From positions 1 through 33,529 of the forward strand of contig JAISVB010000064.1 of assembly GCA_031271755.1 (NCBI GenBank): 33,529 bases of DNA, written 5' to 3'. The DNA comes from Culturomica sp. GTDB lineage: Bacteria; Bacteroidota; Bacteroidia; Bacteroidales; Marinifilaceae. Under the pieces are notes generated by a model. It made no database searches, had not been told where the DNA came from, and saw only the letters and a list, made by a program, of their open reading frames with translations. Shown piece after piece: positions 1 to 7,037 of the stretch. A program made the position numbers and the translations under genes. How positions within the stretch are numbered: position 1 is the stretch's first letter; every line of letters begins with the position of its first letter.

Positions 1-62
1 CTCTGGCCAAACAAACTGCTAAAAAAAAGCAGTAACACGAAAAAAACGGAAAATGTTCTCAT
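1..62 (-). CDS. Partial secreted protein, N-terminus only
   Basis: An open frame begins with ATG at position 62 on the minus strand and runs off the window edge. The 20 visible residues, MRTFSVFFVLLLFFSSLFGQ, form a classic signal peptide: one basic residue, a strongly hydrophobic core, then a small-residue region ending in Gly-Gln, as is common in Bacteroidota exported proteins. Nothing of the mature protein is visible, so no function is given. It diverges from ftsY across about 250 nt that hold a 12-bp palindrome. The frame is too short for ordinary ORF calling. The main uncertainty is whether it stays open outside the window. Confidence 0.6.
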   Translation of the reverse strand, partial: MRTFSVFFVLLLFFSSLFGQ

Positions 63-153
63 TATTTTAAAACAAATTGATTATTGACAATTTATTGCAA
101 AAAATCCAGTGCATTTTGAGTGTGCAATATAGTTAACTAATATTAAAAAAACA

Positions 154-195
154 AACATTTTTTAGAGAACCATCTAATTTTCCCTAAAAAATGTT
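154..195. promoter_or_regulatory. 12-bp perfect inverted repeat in a divergent intergenic region
   Basis: Arms AACATTTTTTAG (154-165) and CTAAAAAATGTT (184-195) are perfect reverse complements separated by 18 nt. The site lies between two genes that point away from each other (the partial secreted gene at 62 and ftsY at 313), so neither gene needs a terminator here. A two-fold operator or a control hairpin in the ftsY leader is more likely. The protein that would bind it is unknown. Apart from this palindrome, the 250-nt gap is AT-rich and shows nothing else I can support. Confidence 0.4.
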
Positions 196-312
196 GTCAG
201 GCTATTCTTCCGTTCCATTTACCTAATTCATGAACTGTTTTCTATCAGGCGGTTTTCTTATTTATCCTGATAAAATGCTTATTTTAGCGGACTGAATCTA
301 ATTACGATCGCA

Positions 313-1263
313 ATGGCTTTATTTGGTTTATTCGGAAAGGACAAGAAGGAGAGTTTAGACAAGGGGTTGGAAAAAACAAAGGAGAGTGTTTTTAAAAAGC
401 TGACCCGGGCGGTGATTGGGAAGTCCAAAGTGGACGACGAGGTGTTGGATAATCTGGAGGAGGTGTTGATCTCTTCCGACGTAGGGGTGGATACGACGGT
501 GCGGATCATTGAACGCATCGAGGAGCGGGTGCGCCGTGATAAATACATGGGAGTAGAGGAGTTGAATACGGTGCTGAAAGAGGAGATCATCGGTTTGCTG
601 GAGGAGAATGCGGACGGAAGTGCGGACTCTTTTGAATTGCCGGCTACCGGAGAGCCTTATGTAATCATGGTGGTAGGGGTGAACGGCGTGGGAAAAACCA
701 CGACCATCGGTAAATTGGCCTACAAATTCAAGGAGGCCGGTAAAAGCGTTATGCTGGGGGCTGCCGATACTTTCCGGGCGGCTGCTGTGGATCAGTTGGT
801 GATCTGGGCGGAGCGTGTCGGGGTGCCGATCGTCAAGCAAGGCATGGGGGCGGATCCGGCTTCGGTGGCCTACGATACATTGAGCAAAGCCAGGGCTTCG
901 GGAGCAGAGGTGGTGATCATCGATACGGCCGGCCGCCTGCACAACAAGATCAACCTGATGAACGAACTGACCAAGATCAGGCAGGTAATGAAAAAAGTCC
1001 TGCCGGACGCTCCGCACGAAGTGTTGTTGGTGTTGGACGGTTCTACCGGGCAGAATGCTTACGAACAGGCGAAGCAGTTCACCAAAGCGACGGAGGTGAC
1101 CGCGCTGGCGGTGACGAAGTTAGACGGTACGGCCAAGGGAGGCGTCGTGATCGGTATTTCCGACCAGTTCCGGATCCCGGTAAAGTACATCGGCATCGGG
1201 GAAAAAATAGACGACCTGCAACTGTTCCACCGGGAAGAGTTCGTGGAGTCGCTGTTTAATTAA
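313..1263 (+). CDS. ftsY: Signal recognition particle receptor FtsY
   Basis: FtsY is the SRP receptor GTPase. It docks SRP-bound ribosomes at the inner membrane and hands membrane proteins to SecYEG. The 316 residues hold a helical N domain (about 15-105) and a G domain with the P-loop GVNGVGKTT (122-130), DTFRAAA (152-158), DTAGR (204-208) and TKLDG (268-272), followed by the C-terminal GIGE motif. The long acidic A domain of enterobacterial FtsY is missing, and the short basic start MALFGLFGKDKK probably serves as the membrane-targeting helix. The ATG at 313 gives the expected N-terminus. The gene converges on the helicase gene, whose stop lies 8 nt away. Confidence 0.97.
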   Translation: MALFGLFGKDKKESLDKGLEKTKESVFKKLTRAVIGKSKVDDEVLDNLEEVLISSDVGVDTTVRIIERIEERVRRDKYMGVEELNTVLKEEIIGLLEENADGSADSFELPATGEPYVIMVVGVNGVGKTTTIGKLAYKFKEAGKSVMLGAADTFRAAAVDQLVIWAERVGVPIVKQGMGADPASVAYDTLSKARASGAEVVIIDTAGRLHNKINLMNELTKIRQVMKKVLPDAPHEVLLVLDGSTGQNAYEQAKQFTKATEVTALAVTKLDGTAKGGVVIGISDQFRIPVKYIGIGEKIDDLQLFHREEFVESLFN

Positions 1264-1271
1264 GTCGCAAG

Positions 1272-2606
1272 TTACCCTTGGTTTTGGGGGGGAGTGGGGG
1301 TTTGTTTTCTCGGTTTGAAGAACCGTTTTTTCCCCCGGTTGTGGCGCTCTTTTTCATTTCCGTTCCCGCCTTCGTTCCCGTTCCTGTTTACGTCTCTGCG
1401 GGGAGGGTGGTTTCCTCTGCCTTTGTTCCGGAAGTGGCCGCCTTCGGAGAAGGCTTTGGGGTTGTAGACGGGCGCTTCTCCCAAGCCGGGAGGCAGCGGG
1501 ATCTTATAGATCTCTTTTTCGAGGAATTTCTCTATCCGGTGGAATTTTCCCTGCTCTTTTTCCGAAACGAAGGTGATCGCCAGCCCCTCCGCATTGGCGC
1601 GCGCGGTACGCCCGATCCGGTGGATGTAATCTTCCGGGTCGTGGGGGACGTCGTAGTTCAGCACCATGCCGATGTCTTCGATATCAATGCCCCGGGCTAC
1701 GATGTCGGTGGCGACCAGCAGGTCTATCTTGTTGTTTTTAAAGTCCAGCATCACCTGTTCCCGTTCCGCCTGTTCCAGGTCGGAGTGCATGGCGGCTACG
1801 TTGAATTTCATGCGTTTCAGGGTGTACGCCAATTCTTTGACTTTTTGCTTGGAGGAGGAGAAGATGATGCTTTTTGATTTGAGCGGTTTGCCGAACATCT
1901 CCCGGATCAACCCCATTTTTTGATGTTCGGTACAGATGTAGGCCGCCTGGGTAATGGCTTCGTTCGGCTTGGAAACGGCGATTTTTACCTCGACCGGGTC
2001 GCGCAGGATGGTTTTGGCCAATTGCTGGATCTTCGGCGGCATGGTGGCCGAGAAGAGGAGGGTTTGGCGCTCTTCCGGCAATTTTTTCACGATCTTCATA
2101 ATGTCTTCCGAGAATCCCATGTCCAACATCCGGTCTGCTTCGTCCAGGATAAAGTAGCGCACGTGCGACAGGTCGATGTCATACATGTCCAGATGGGTGA
2201 TCAGCCGGCCGGGGGTGGCGATGATGACATCCGCGCCGTTCTGGAGGCCGTGTTTCTGCTGGTCCCAGGTATTGCCGTCCCCGCCTCCGTATATGGCCAG
2301 CGTGGAAACGGGCACGAAGTAGGAGAACCCTTCGAACTGCATGTCGATTTGCTGGGCCAGTTCCCGCGTGGGGGCCATGATGATGGCTTTTATGTATTCG
2401 TTCGGCTCTTCCCGGATGATCCGGTTCAATATCGGCAAAATATAAGCGGCGGTTTTTCCGGTTCCGGTCTGTGCGCACCCGATCAGGTCCCTGCCTGTTA
2501 AAATCACCGGAATGGTTTTTTCCTGCACCGGTGTGGCTTCTTGAAAATTCATGGCGTCTAATCCCTGCAACACAGGTTCCTCCAGCCCCATCTCATCAAA
2601 TCTCAT
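1272..2606 (-). CDS. DEAD-box ATP-dependent RNA helicase, RhlE type
   Basis: This is a cytoplasmic RNA-remodelling ATPase of 444 residues, probably acting in ribosome assembly or mRNA turnover. In order it shows the Q motif FQEATPVQEKTIP (21-33), motif I AQTGTGKT (45-52), motif Ia PTRELA (79-84), motif II DEAD (155-158), motif III SAT (186-188), then VATDIVARGID and HRIGRTAR in the second RecA domain. A basic Gly/Arg/Asn-rich tail from about residue 385 to the end is typical of RhlE-like proteins and binds RNA without sequence specificity. A weak -7 box, TATCTTCG on the minus strand (2629-2636), lies just upstream of ATG 2606. Which RhlE paralogue this is cannot be told. Confidence 0.95.
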   Translation of the reverse strand: MRFDEMGLEEPVLQGLDAMNFQEATPVQEKTIPVILTGRDLIGCAQTGTGKTAAYILPILNRIIREEPNEYIKAIIMAPTRELAQQIDMQFEGFSYFVPVSTLAIYGGGDGNTWDQQKHGLQNGADVIIATPGRLITHLDMYDIDLSHVRYFILDEADRMLDMGFSEDIMKIVKKLPEERQTLLFSATMPPKIQQLAKTILRDPVEVKIAVSKPNEAITQAAYICTEHQKMGLIREMFGKPLKSKSIIFSSSKQKVKELAYTLKRMKFNVAAMHSDLEQAEREQVMLDFKNNKIDLLVATDIVARGIDIEDIGMVLNYDVPHDPEDYIHRIGRTARANAEGLAITFVSEKEQGKFHRIEKFLEKEIYKIPLPPGLGEAPVYNPKAFSEGGHFRNKGRGNHPPRRDVNRNGNEGGNGNEKERHNRGKKRFFKPRKQTPTPPQNQG

Positions 2607-2714
2607 GCTTCATTTTTTATTTGCTTCGCGAAGATAGGTATTTTGCGGGATTTTTTACTTCTTTTTCGCTTTTCTGTCGGGGTAAATGCAGGAATCTTTT
2701 TTCCTTTTTCCACA

Positions 2715-2917
2715 TTTTCCACCGTCGCTTCGGCCTGTTGTTTCCGAAAGCAGTCTCCGCGACGGTTTACTAAGCCTCGGCGTTCGCTGGAATCCGCAAC
2801 CTCCTCAGGCGCTTCGCTCCTTCGTCGAGCAGGGCGGATTCCGGGCGCTTAGCCGGAGCAAGTAAACAATTCGCCGCTCTCAACCACGCTTTTGAAAATC
2901 AACAGCCCTTCGCTTAC
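2715..2917 (-). repeat. Copy A of a diverged palindromic element at the left island edge
   Basis: Read on the minus strand, two blocks match copy B at 8365-8492 in the same order. Block 1 (2917 down to 2858) matches 8365-8424 at 49 of 60 positions without gaps. Block 2 (2745 down to 2715) matches 8462-8492 at 27 of 31. The blocks are 112 nt apart here and 37 nt apart in copy B. Within the element, block 1 and the reverse complement of block 2 share CTGTTG(A)TTT..AAAGC, so the unit has imperfect terminal inverted repeats. This fits a decayed MITE-like or dispersed palindromic element that ends in the promoter region of the helicase gene. Confidence 0.65.
2765..2867. repeat. 103-nt imperfect hairpin inside copy A
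   Basis: Outer arms GTTTACT (2765-2771) and AGTAAAC (2861-2867) pair. Middle arms GGAATCCGC (2789-2797) and GCGGATTCC (2834-2842) pair at nearly the same distance from the centre, and GCTC/GAGC (2815-2818 / 2826-2829) sits in the loop. It partly overlaps a second hairpin with arms ACCGTCGC (2721-2728) and GCGACGGT (2759-2766). Copy B has no matching sequence between its two blocks, so this looks like an extra palindromic segment gained by copy A or lost from copy B. Confidence 0.6.
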
Positions 2918-2941
2918 TGCGTCCGACAACCGTAAATACTT

Positions 2942-3091
2942 TCAAGATATCTCCTCCACGTTTACTTTATAAGCAAGTCGTACAAGAAAATTAGAATTTA
3001 TTAACCTCTGTAATGATTTTTTTACGGCATCGGGTGTCCCCAAGCCTGCAAAATCATCAAGGAAAAATATTTTTCCTCTCTTGTTTTTTTT
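2942..3091 (-). pseudogene. Decayed DUF6088 / AbiEi-type antitoxin N-terminal remnant
   Basis: On the minus strand, the open stretch between an in-frame TAA (3092-3094) and TGA (2942-2944) encodes a recognisable winged-helix segment: GKIFFLDDFAGLG, then DAVKKSLQRLI, then LVRLAYKVNV. It lines up with residues of the intact AbiEi-like protein at 6263 (GQVFTYTDF, then TIVKTLNNLVAKGKIAKL). No start codon precedes it in frame, and the wing ends in a stop before the conserved Gly-x-Tyr/Phe turn, so it is a relic and not a gene. It lies opposite in strand to the living abiE pair. The similarity was judged by eye. Confidence 0.55.
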
Positions 3092-3209
3092 TTATTATTA
3101 TTTTTATTGTCTATTTTATTTGTTGTTTTTTTTTTGCATATTATTTGTTATTTTATCACATATTAGTTATGTTTTATGGGAAAAATCAGAATACAGATGT
3201 AGTATTATT

Positions 3210-3374
3210 TTATAAATAAAAACAAGTAATAAAATGATTTTTTTTGAAATTTGGTTTAGTTGCTTCCGGTTCTTGCGACTTTTTCTTGTTTATGATGTTA
3301 GATTTTATTTCGGGAAAACAGTCTATTGCCTCGCGTGCTCCTTTGTCGGTAATGCTTGAACGGAAAATGGTCAT
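3210..3374 (-). CDS. Possible small protein, 54 aa, unknown
   Basis: An ATG-started frame on the minus strand encodes 54 residues beginning MTIFRSSITDKGAREAIDCF, with a lysine-rich middle and a short hydrophobic end. A TATAGTTG sequence (3378-3385, minus strand), one mismatch from the TAnnTTTG -7 box, ends only 3 nt from the ATG, which would be too close for a normal leader. No family is recognised. It diverges from the HD/Hsp90-like gene. It could be a chance frame in AT-rich DNA or a remnant of mobile DNA. Confidence 0.2.
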   Translation of the reverse strand: MTIFRSSITDKGAREAIDCFPEIKSNIINKKKSQEPEATKPNFKKNHFITCFYL

Positions 3375-3414
3375 TTGCAACTATAAAATAGGATTTGAAA
3401 AATATTTCAAGTTT

Positions 3415-3447
3415 TTTGCGTAGAAAACAGGAAAAATTATATCTTTG
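3415..3447 (+). promoter_or_regulatory. Bacteroidota sigma-70 promoter of the HD/Hsp90-like gene
   Basis: TTTG (3415-3418) is followed after 21 nt by TATCTTTG (3440-3447), an exact match to the Bacteroidota pattern TTTG-N19-21-TAnnTTTG. Transcription should start near 3452-3456, leaving a leader of only about 10-14 nt before ATG 3466. The box covers the upstream TTG at 3445, which rules out that TTG as the start codon. Confidence 0.75.
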
Positions 3448-3465
3448 CGGTATAAATTTAAAGAA

Positions 3466-6219
3466 ATGAAGATTCCTGACAAGTTCGAGAAAATATTAAA
3501 ACAAGACCAATCATTGCATAGTATAGTCTTAGATGCTGTTAATGACAATTCTTTTGGTAGAATACTAAAAGACAATAAATTATTCTTTTTTGAAGAATAT
3601 ACCGAACATGGCATTCAGCATATCGAAATGGTGTTAAAAGCCGCAGAATTTCTAATTTCCGACAACTCATTTGACTATATCCAACCCAAAGAAGTAGCAA
3701 TACTTATTCTTGCTGTTGTGTTGCACGATATTGGTATGCACACGGAATTTTCTACTTTCAAAGCAATGATTGACGGAAAATATGATGATGTAAGGGTGGA
3801 TGTTTTGGATAAAGAAACTTGGCAAAAATTATGGCAGGAGTATTTATCGGAAGTAAAACATTGGAGTAGTAAACAAAGGAAAAATGTTTTTTGTAATCTC
3901 AACGAAATAATCAATGAACCTGATTTATCTGATAAAGATAAATTAAGTGGTACGGACAAAAAATTAATTGGCGAGTTTATAAGAAGACACCATGCGAGAT
4001 TAGCGCACGAAATCGCATTGAAAGGTTTTATCGGAAACGAAACAATTCAGTTCGGAAATTCCGAATTAGACAATCGAGACAAACAATTAATCGGAATAAT
4101 AGCACGAAGTCACGGTATAAATATACGTCAAACATTTGCTTATTTGAAAAAGATTGCGCAAGATGCGTGGCAATTTCCTAATGGCTTAAATATTGTATTT
4201 TTAATGGTTTTATTGCGGATTGCAGATTATTTACAGATTGAAAAAAATAGAACCGACAATATATTATTAAAAATAAAAACATTCAAAAGTCCCATTTCGT
4301 TACGAGAACATGAAACGCATTTGTCAATTCGCCATATCCATTTTGGTCAAATAAGAGAACCGGAACTGATTTATGTTGAATGCAATCCTGCAAATGCTCA
4401 AATGTATGTAAAAATACAGGATTTGATTAAAGATATACAACATGAATTTGATTTGTCATGGGCGATACTCGGAGAAATATATGGTTTTAATCCAAATGAT
4501 AAACCAAAAATAAGATTCAGGCGCATAGATTCAAACCTTGAAAATAGTGATTTTTTAGAAACACTCGATTATGTGCCCAAAAAGATTGCGTTTGAAGTAA
4601 ATAAGGAATTGTCTAAGTTATTGGTTGCACCGTTATATGGGAATAATCCCACTTATGGAGTGCGAGAATTGGTGCAAAATGCTACTGACGCTTGTAAAGA
4701 GCGAATAAGAATAGAGCAGGACAATGCCAATTATGAACCACTTGTAATAGTTTCTATAAATAAAATAGATGACGAAAATTATCTGTTTAGAATAAAAGAT
4801 AATGGTAAAGGTATGACTTTGGACGAAATACTGAATTATTTTTTATCTGTTGGCTCATCATTTAGACAAAGTACCGAATGGAAAAAAAATTTTATATCGA
4901 AAGAAGGTAAGAGCCTTGTTGCCAGAAATGGTAAATTTGGAATTGGTATATTGGCAGCTTTTCTGTTAGGAGATGAAATAACGGTTAAAACTAAAAGCTT
5001 CAAAGAAAATTCTTTTGCTTATACTTTTACCACCGGTATTTCAAGTGATTTTATTGATATTAAAACTATTGACAATTTTGACATTGGTACAGAAATAGAC
5101 ATAAATATTTCAAAAACAAAATGTGATTTATTATTAAAACAGAATTATAACGGCATTTGTTGGACGGATTGGTATGTTGGTGAAATTCCTTCTGTTCAAT
5201 ATCTATTGGAAGAAGAACAAAAATTCGCGAAAGAATTTTTTGTACCAACAAAAATACGGAAAATCTATCCTGATAAATACGATAGTGTGCAATGGGATTA
5301 TTCAAAAAAGGATAATATTAATCCAAAAATGTATGTCGCCTGCAATGATATTACCATTACATTAGACCATAATTTCAATAAATTTTCCGAAGGAAAAAGT
5401 GCAATTCTATATAAACCAAATTTACTAATAAAAGATACGCAAGGAAATTTGCCTCTAAAATTAAACAGAAATGACCTTGATTGTTATTTGTTGCCATTCG
5501 AAAATGAACTATTAGAAGATGTTGCCAAAGATTTTATTGCACAATTGTTAATGGCAGATATATCTTCAAAAACGATAAAGAAGTTTTCTATTACGCCACA
5601 TAATACGGATTTTTTATATTTTGCAAAAGGTTTTTTACTACTTTCCGAATATTTCACTGAAAAAATAAAAGATTATAGTCTATTAAGAGTGTTGTCTCGT
5701 AGAGATACTATTCAGAATCCTGAGTTAATTTTTAATCAAGCTGATAATTTAGCCATATATCCGCTATTTAATGAATTGTATTATTTGAGAGGACAAAAAG
5801 AAAAAATTGTTCCTGATATTGAATGTTGTATTTTACTATTACAAAGTAGATACGCCGATTATTTTGAGAATGAGCGCAGGATTCCACAATGGTTGATAGA
5901 TAGACATAAAGTAAAATGGAAAAATGATGATTACATTGTTTACAATATGAATAATTACCAAAGTAATCTAACAATCTTTAATAAAGACACAACTTTCTTT
6001 ATGAAAGAAATAGATACAAATATACAGTCAATTCAAGAAATCCCATTCTGCTATTTAAAGAATTACACGAAAAAAGACGGAGATATTCTCAATCAATTAT
6101 TTGAAAAATACTTTAGCGACGATGTTATAATCCCTTATGATATGGAAGAACGCAAAAAACTTTATCCATTGGCTTTTGAGGAATTAAAAGATTATATACA
6201 AGATTATGAGGAAAAATAA
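3466..6219 (+). CDS. HD-domain phosphohydrolase fused to Hsp90-like (GHKL) ATPase
   Basis: A 917-residue protein joins two catalytic modules. The N-terminal HD part has H48-x3-H52, H87-D88, H175-H176 and D254 (in RIADYLQI), a full metal-binding set of the HD phosphohydrolase superfamily. The GHKL part has the N-box ELVQNATDA (E401, N405), G1 box DNGKGM (445-450) and G2 box GKFGIG (489-494). LPLKLNRNDL near R668 resembles the Hsp90 middle-domain loop that carries the catalytic arginine, so this is Hsp90-like and not a histidine kinase. The last 250 residues match nothing I know. No signal peptide or membrane segment is seen. ATG 3466 is chosen because the in-frame TTG at 3445 lies in the promoter. 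The AbiE pair follows after 43 nt. A defence role, with nucleotide hydrolysis or signalling gated by the ATPase, is inference. Confidence 0.85.
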   Translation: MKIPDKFEKILKQDQSLHSIVLDAVNDNSFGRILKDNKLFFFEEYTEHGIQHIEMVLKAAEFLISDNSFDYIQPKEVAILILAVVLHDIGMHTEFSTFKAMIDGKYDDVRVDVLDKETWQKLWQEYLSEVKHWSSKQRKNVFCNLNEIINEPDLSDKDKLSGTDKKLIGEFIRRHHARLAHEIALKGFIGNETIQFGNSELDNRDKQLIGIIARSHGINIRQTFAYLKKIAQDAWQFPNGLNIVFLMVLLRIADYLQIEKNRTDNILLKIKTFKSPISLREHETHLSIRHIHFGQIREPELIYVECNPANAQMYVKIQDLIKDIQHEFDLSWAILGEIYGFNPNDKPKIRFRRIDSNLENSDFLETLDYVPKKIAFEVNKELSKLLVAPLYGNNPTYGVRELVQNATDACKERIRIEQDNANYEPLVIVSINKIDDENYLFRIKDNGKGMTLDEILNYFLSVGSSFRQSTEWKKNFISKEGKSLVARNGKFGIGILAAFLLGDEITVKTKSFKENSFAYTFTTGISSDFIDIKTIDNFDIGTEIDINISKTKCDLLLKQNYNGICWTDWYVGEIPSVQYLLEEEQKFAKEFFVPTKIRKIYPDKYDSVQWDYSKKDNINPKMYVACNDITITLDHNFNKFSEGKSAILYKPNLLIKDTQGNLPLKLNRNDLDCYLLPFENELLEDVAKDFIAQLLMADISSKTIKKFSITPHNTDFLYFAKGFLLLSEYFTEKIKDYSLLRVLSRRDTIQNPELIFNQADNLAIYPLFNELYYLRGQKEKIVPDIECCILLLQSRYADYFENERRIPQWLIDRHKVKWKNDDYIVYNMNNYQSNLTIFNKDTTFFMKEIDTNIQSIQEIPFCYLKNYTKKDGDILNQLFEKYFSDDVIIPYDMEERKKLYPLAFEELKDYIQDYEEK

Positions 6220-6249
6220 TTTCTTGTTTTTACCGTAAAAAACAAGAAA
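6220..6249. promoter_or_regulatory. 12-bp palindrome between the HD/Hsp90-like gene and abiEi
   Basis: TTTCTTGTTTTT (6220-6231) and AAAAAACAAGAAA (ending 6249) form a perfect 12-bp stem around a 6-nt loop. It starts directly after the upstream stop codon and ends 13 nt before the abiEi ATG. Studied AbiEi antitoxins bind inverted repeats in their own promoter and repress it, so this is a candidate AbiEi operator. The alternative is a weak AT-rich hairpin that trims or attenuates the transcript; no run of T follows it on the coding strand. No TAnnTTTG box was found between the genes. Confidence 0.5.
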
Positions 6250-6262
6250 AATAAAAAAAACA

Positions 6263-6991
6263 ATGAAAATCGTTGATGAAATAGAATCCCAAATAAAAAA
6301 AATCCCACAAGGTCAGGTCTTTACCTATACCGATTTTAATATAGAAGTAGAGCGTAAAGATACTATTGTGAAAACATTAAATAATTTGGTAGCAAAGGGA
6401 AAAATTGCCAAACTTTCCAAGGGCAAATTTTACAAACCACAGGTTACCGAATTTGGTGCTTTGGTGCCTTCTTCGTATCAAATTGTAAAGGATTTTATCG
6501 AAAAAGACGGGAAATTAATAGGTTATCTTACGGGTTATTCCGTTTATAATGAATTGCTTTTGACTACGCAAATTGCCAATATTATACAAATAGGCACCAA
6601 TCAATACAGGCGACCATTGAAGCGAGGAAATTATAAGATTTCTTTTGTGTTTCAAGCAAATAAAATCACAAAAGCAAATTACCGGCTGTTACAGATTTTG
6701 GATGCTGTCCGTTTTGTGCGTTCAATTCCTGCTACAACTACAGATGAGGCGTGCCGGCGATTGATTCAAATTTTCAAAGAATTGTCAGTCGAAGAACAGA
6801 TGAAAATCACTCATTTCGCGTTAAATTATACCGATTATGTCCGCGCTTTGTGTGGGGCTATTTTGGAAATGAACAATGCCGATAAATCGTTACTTGCTAT
6901 GCTCGACAAATCGCTTAATGGTATATCAACTTATAAATTAGGTATTTCTGAAAACATTTTACCTGTCAAAACAAAATGGAGAATAGTATGA
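6263..6991 (+). CDS. AbiEi-like antitoxin, DUF6088 family
   Basis: This is the predicted antitoxin of a type IV toxin-antitoxin pair, 242 residues. The first 70 residues form a winged helix (QVFTYTDF, then TIVKTLNNLVAKGKIAKLSK and the wing KGKFYKP), expected to bind DNA. The rest is the AbiEi-type domain with a conserved YLTGYSVYNELLLTTQIAN stretch (about residues 92-110), which in this family counteracts the toxin without forming a stable complex. The nucleotidyltransferase toxin starts 46 nt downstream, the usual antitoxin-first order. A 12-bp palindrome 13 nt upstream may be its operator. Base composition is AT-rich like both neighbours, and unlike the flanking chromosome. Confidence 0.85.
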   Translation: MKIVDEIESQIKKIPQGQVFTYTDFNIEVERKDTIVKTLNNLVAKGKIAKLSKGKFYKPQVTEFGALVPSSYQIVKDFIEKDGKLIGYLTGYSVYNELLLTTQIANIIQIGTNQYRRPLKRGNYKISFVFQANKITKANYRLLQILDAVRFVRSIPATTTDEACRRLIQIFKELSVEEQMKITHFALNYTDYVRALCGAILEMNNADKSLLAMLDKSLNGISTYKLGISENILPVKTKWRIV

Positions 6992-7037
6992 AACGAGGTT
7001 CTATTTGACTATAATTAAAGAAATAAAAACGAAATAG

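Larger units (their letters stand above)
2607..3414. other. 800-nt gene-poor left boundary of the island
   Basis: This gap holds the weak helicase promoter, repeat copy A with its hairpins, and the DUF6088 remnant. From about 3080 to 3250 it becomes extremely AT-rich, with runs of ten and nine T. Composition changes sharply from the helicase side to the island side. An open frame at 3013-3219 on the plus strand runs through the T-rich tract and encodes only a Phe/Ile-rich string, so it is not called as a gene. Confidence 0.5.

Noticed and set aside
3013-3219. Plus-strand frame of 68 codons in the T-rich tract
   Set aside because: It is almost all Phe, Ile, Leu and Tyr from runs of T, has no start context, and overlaps the DUF6088 remnant on the other strand.
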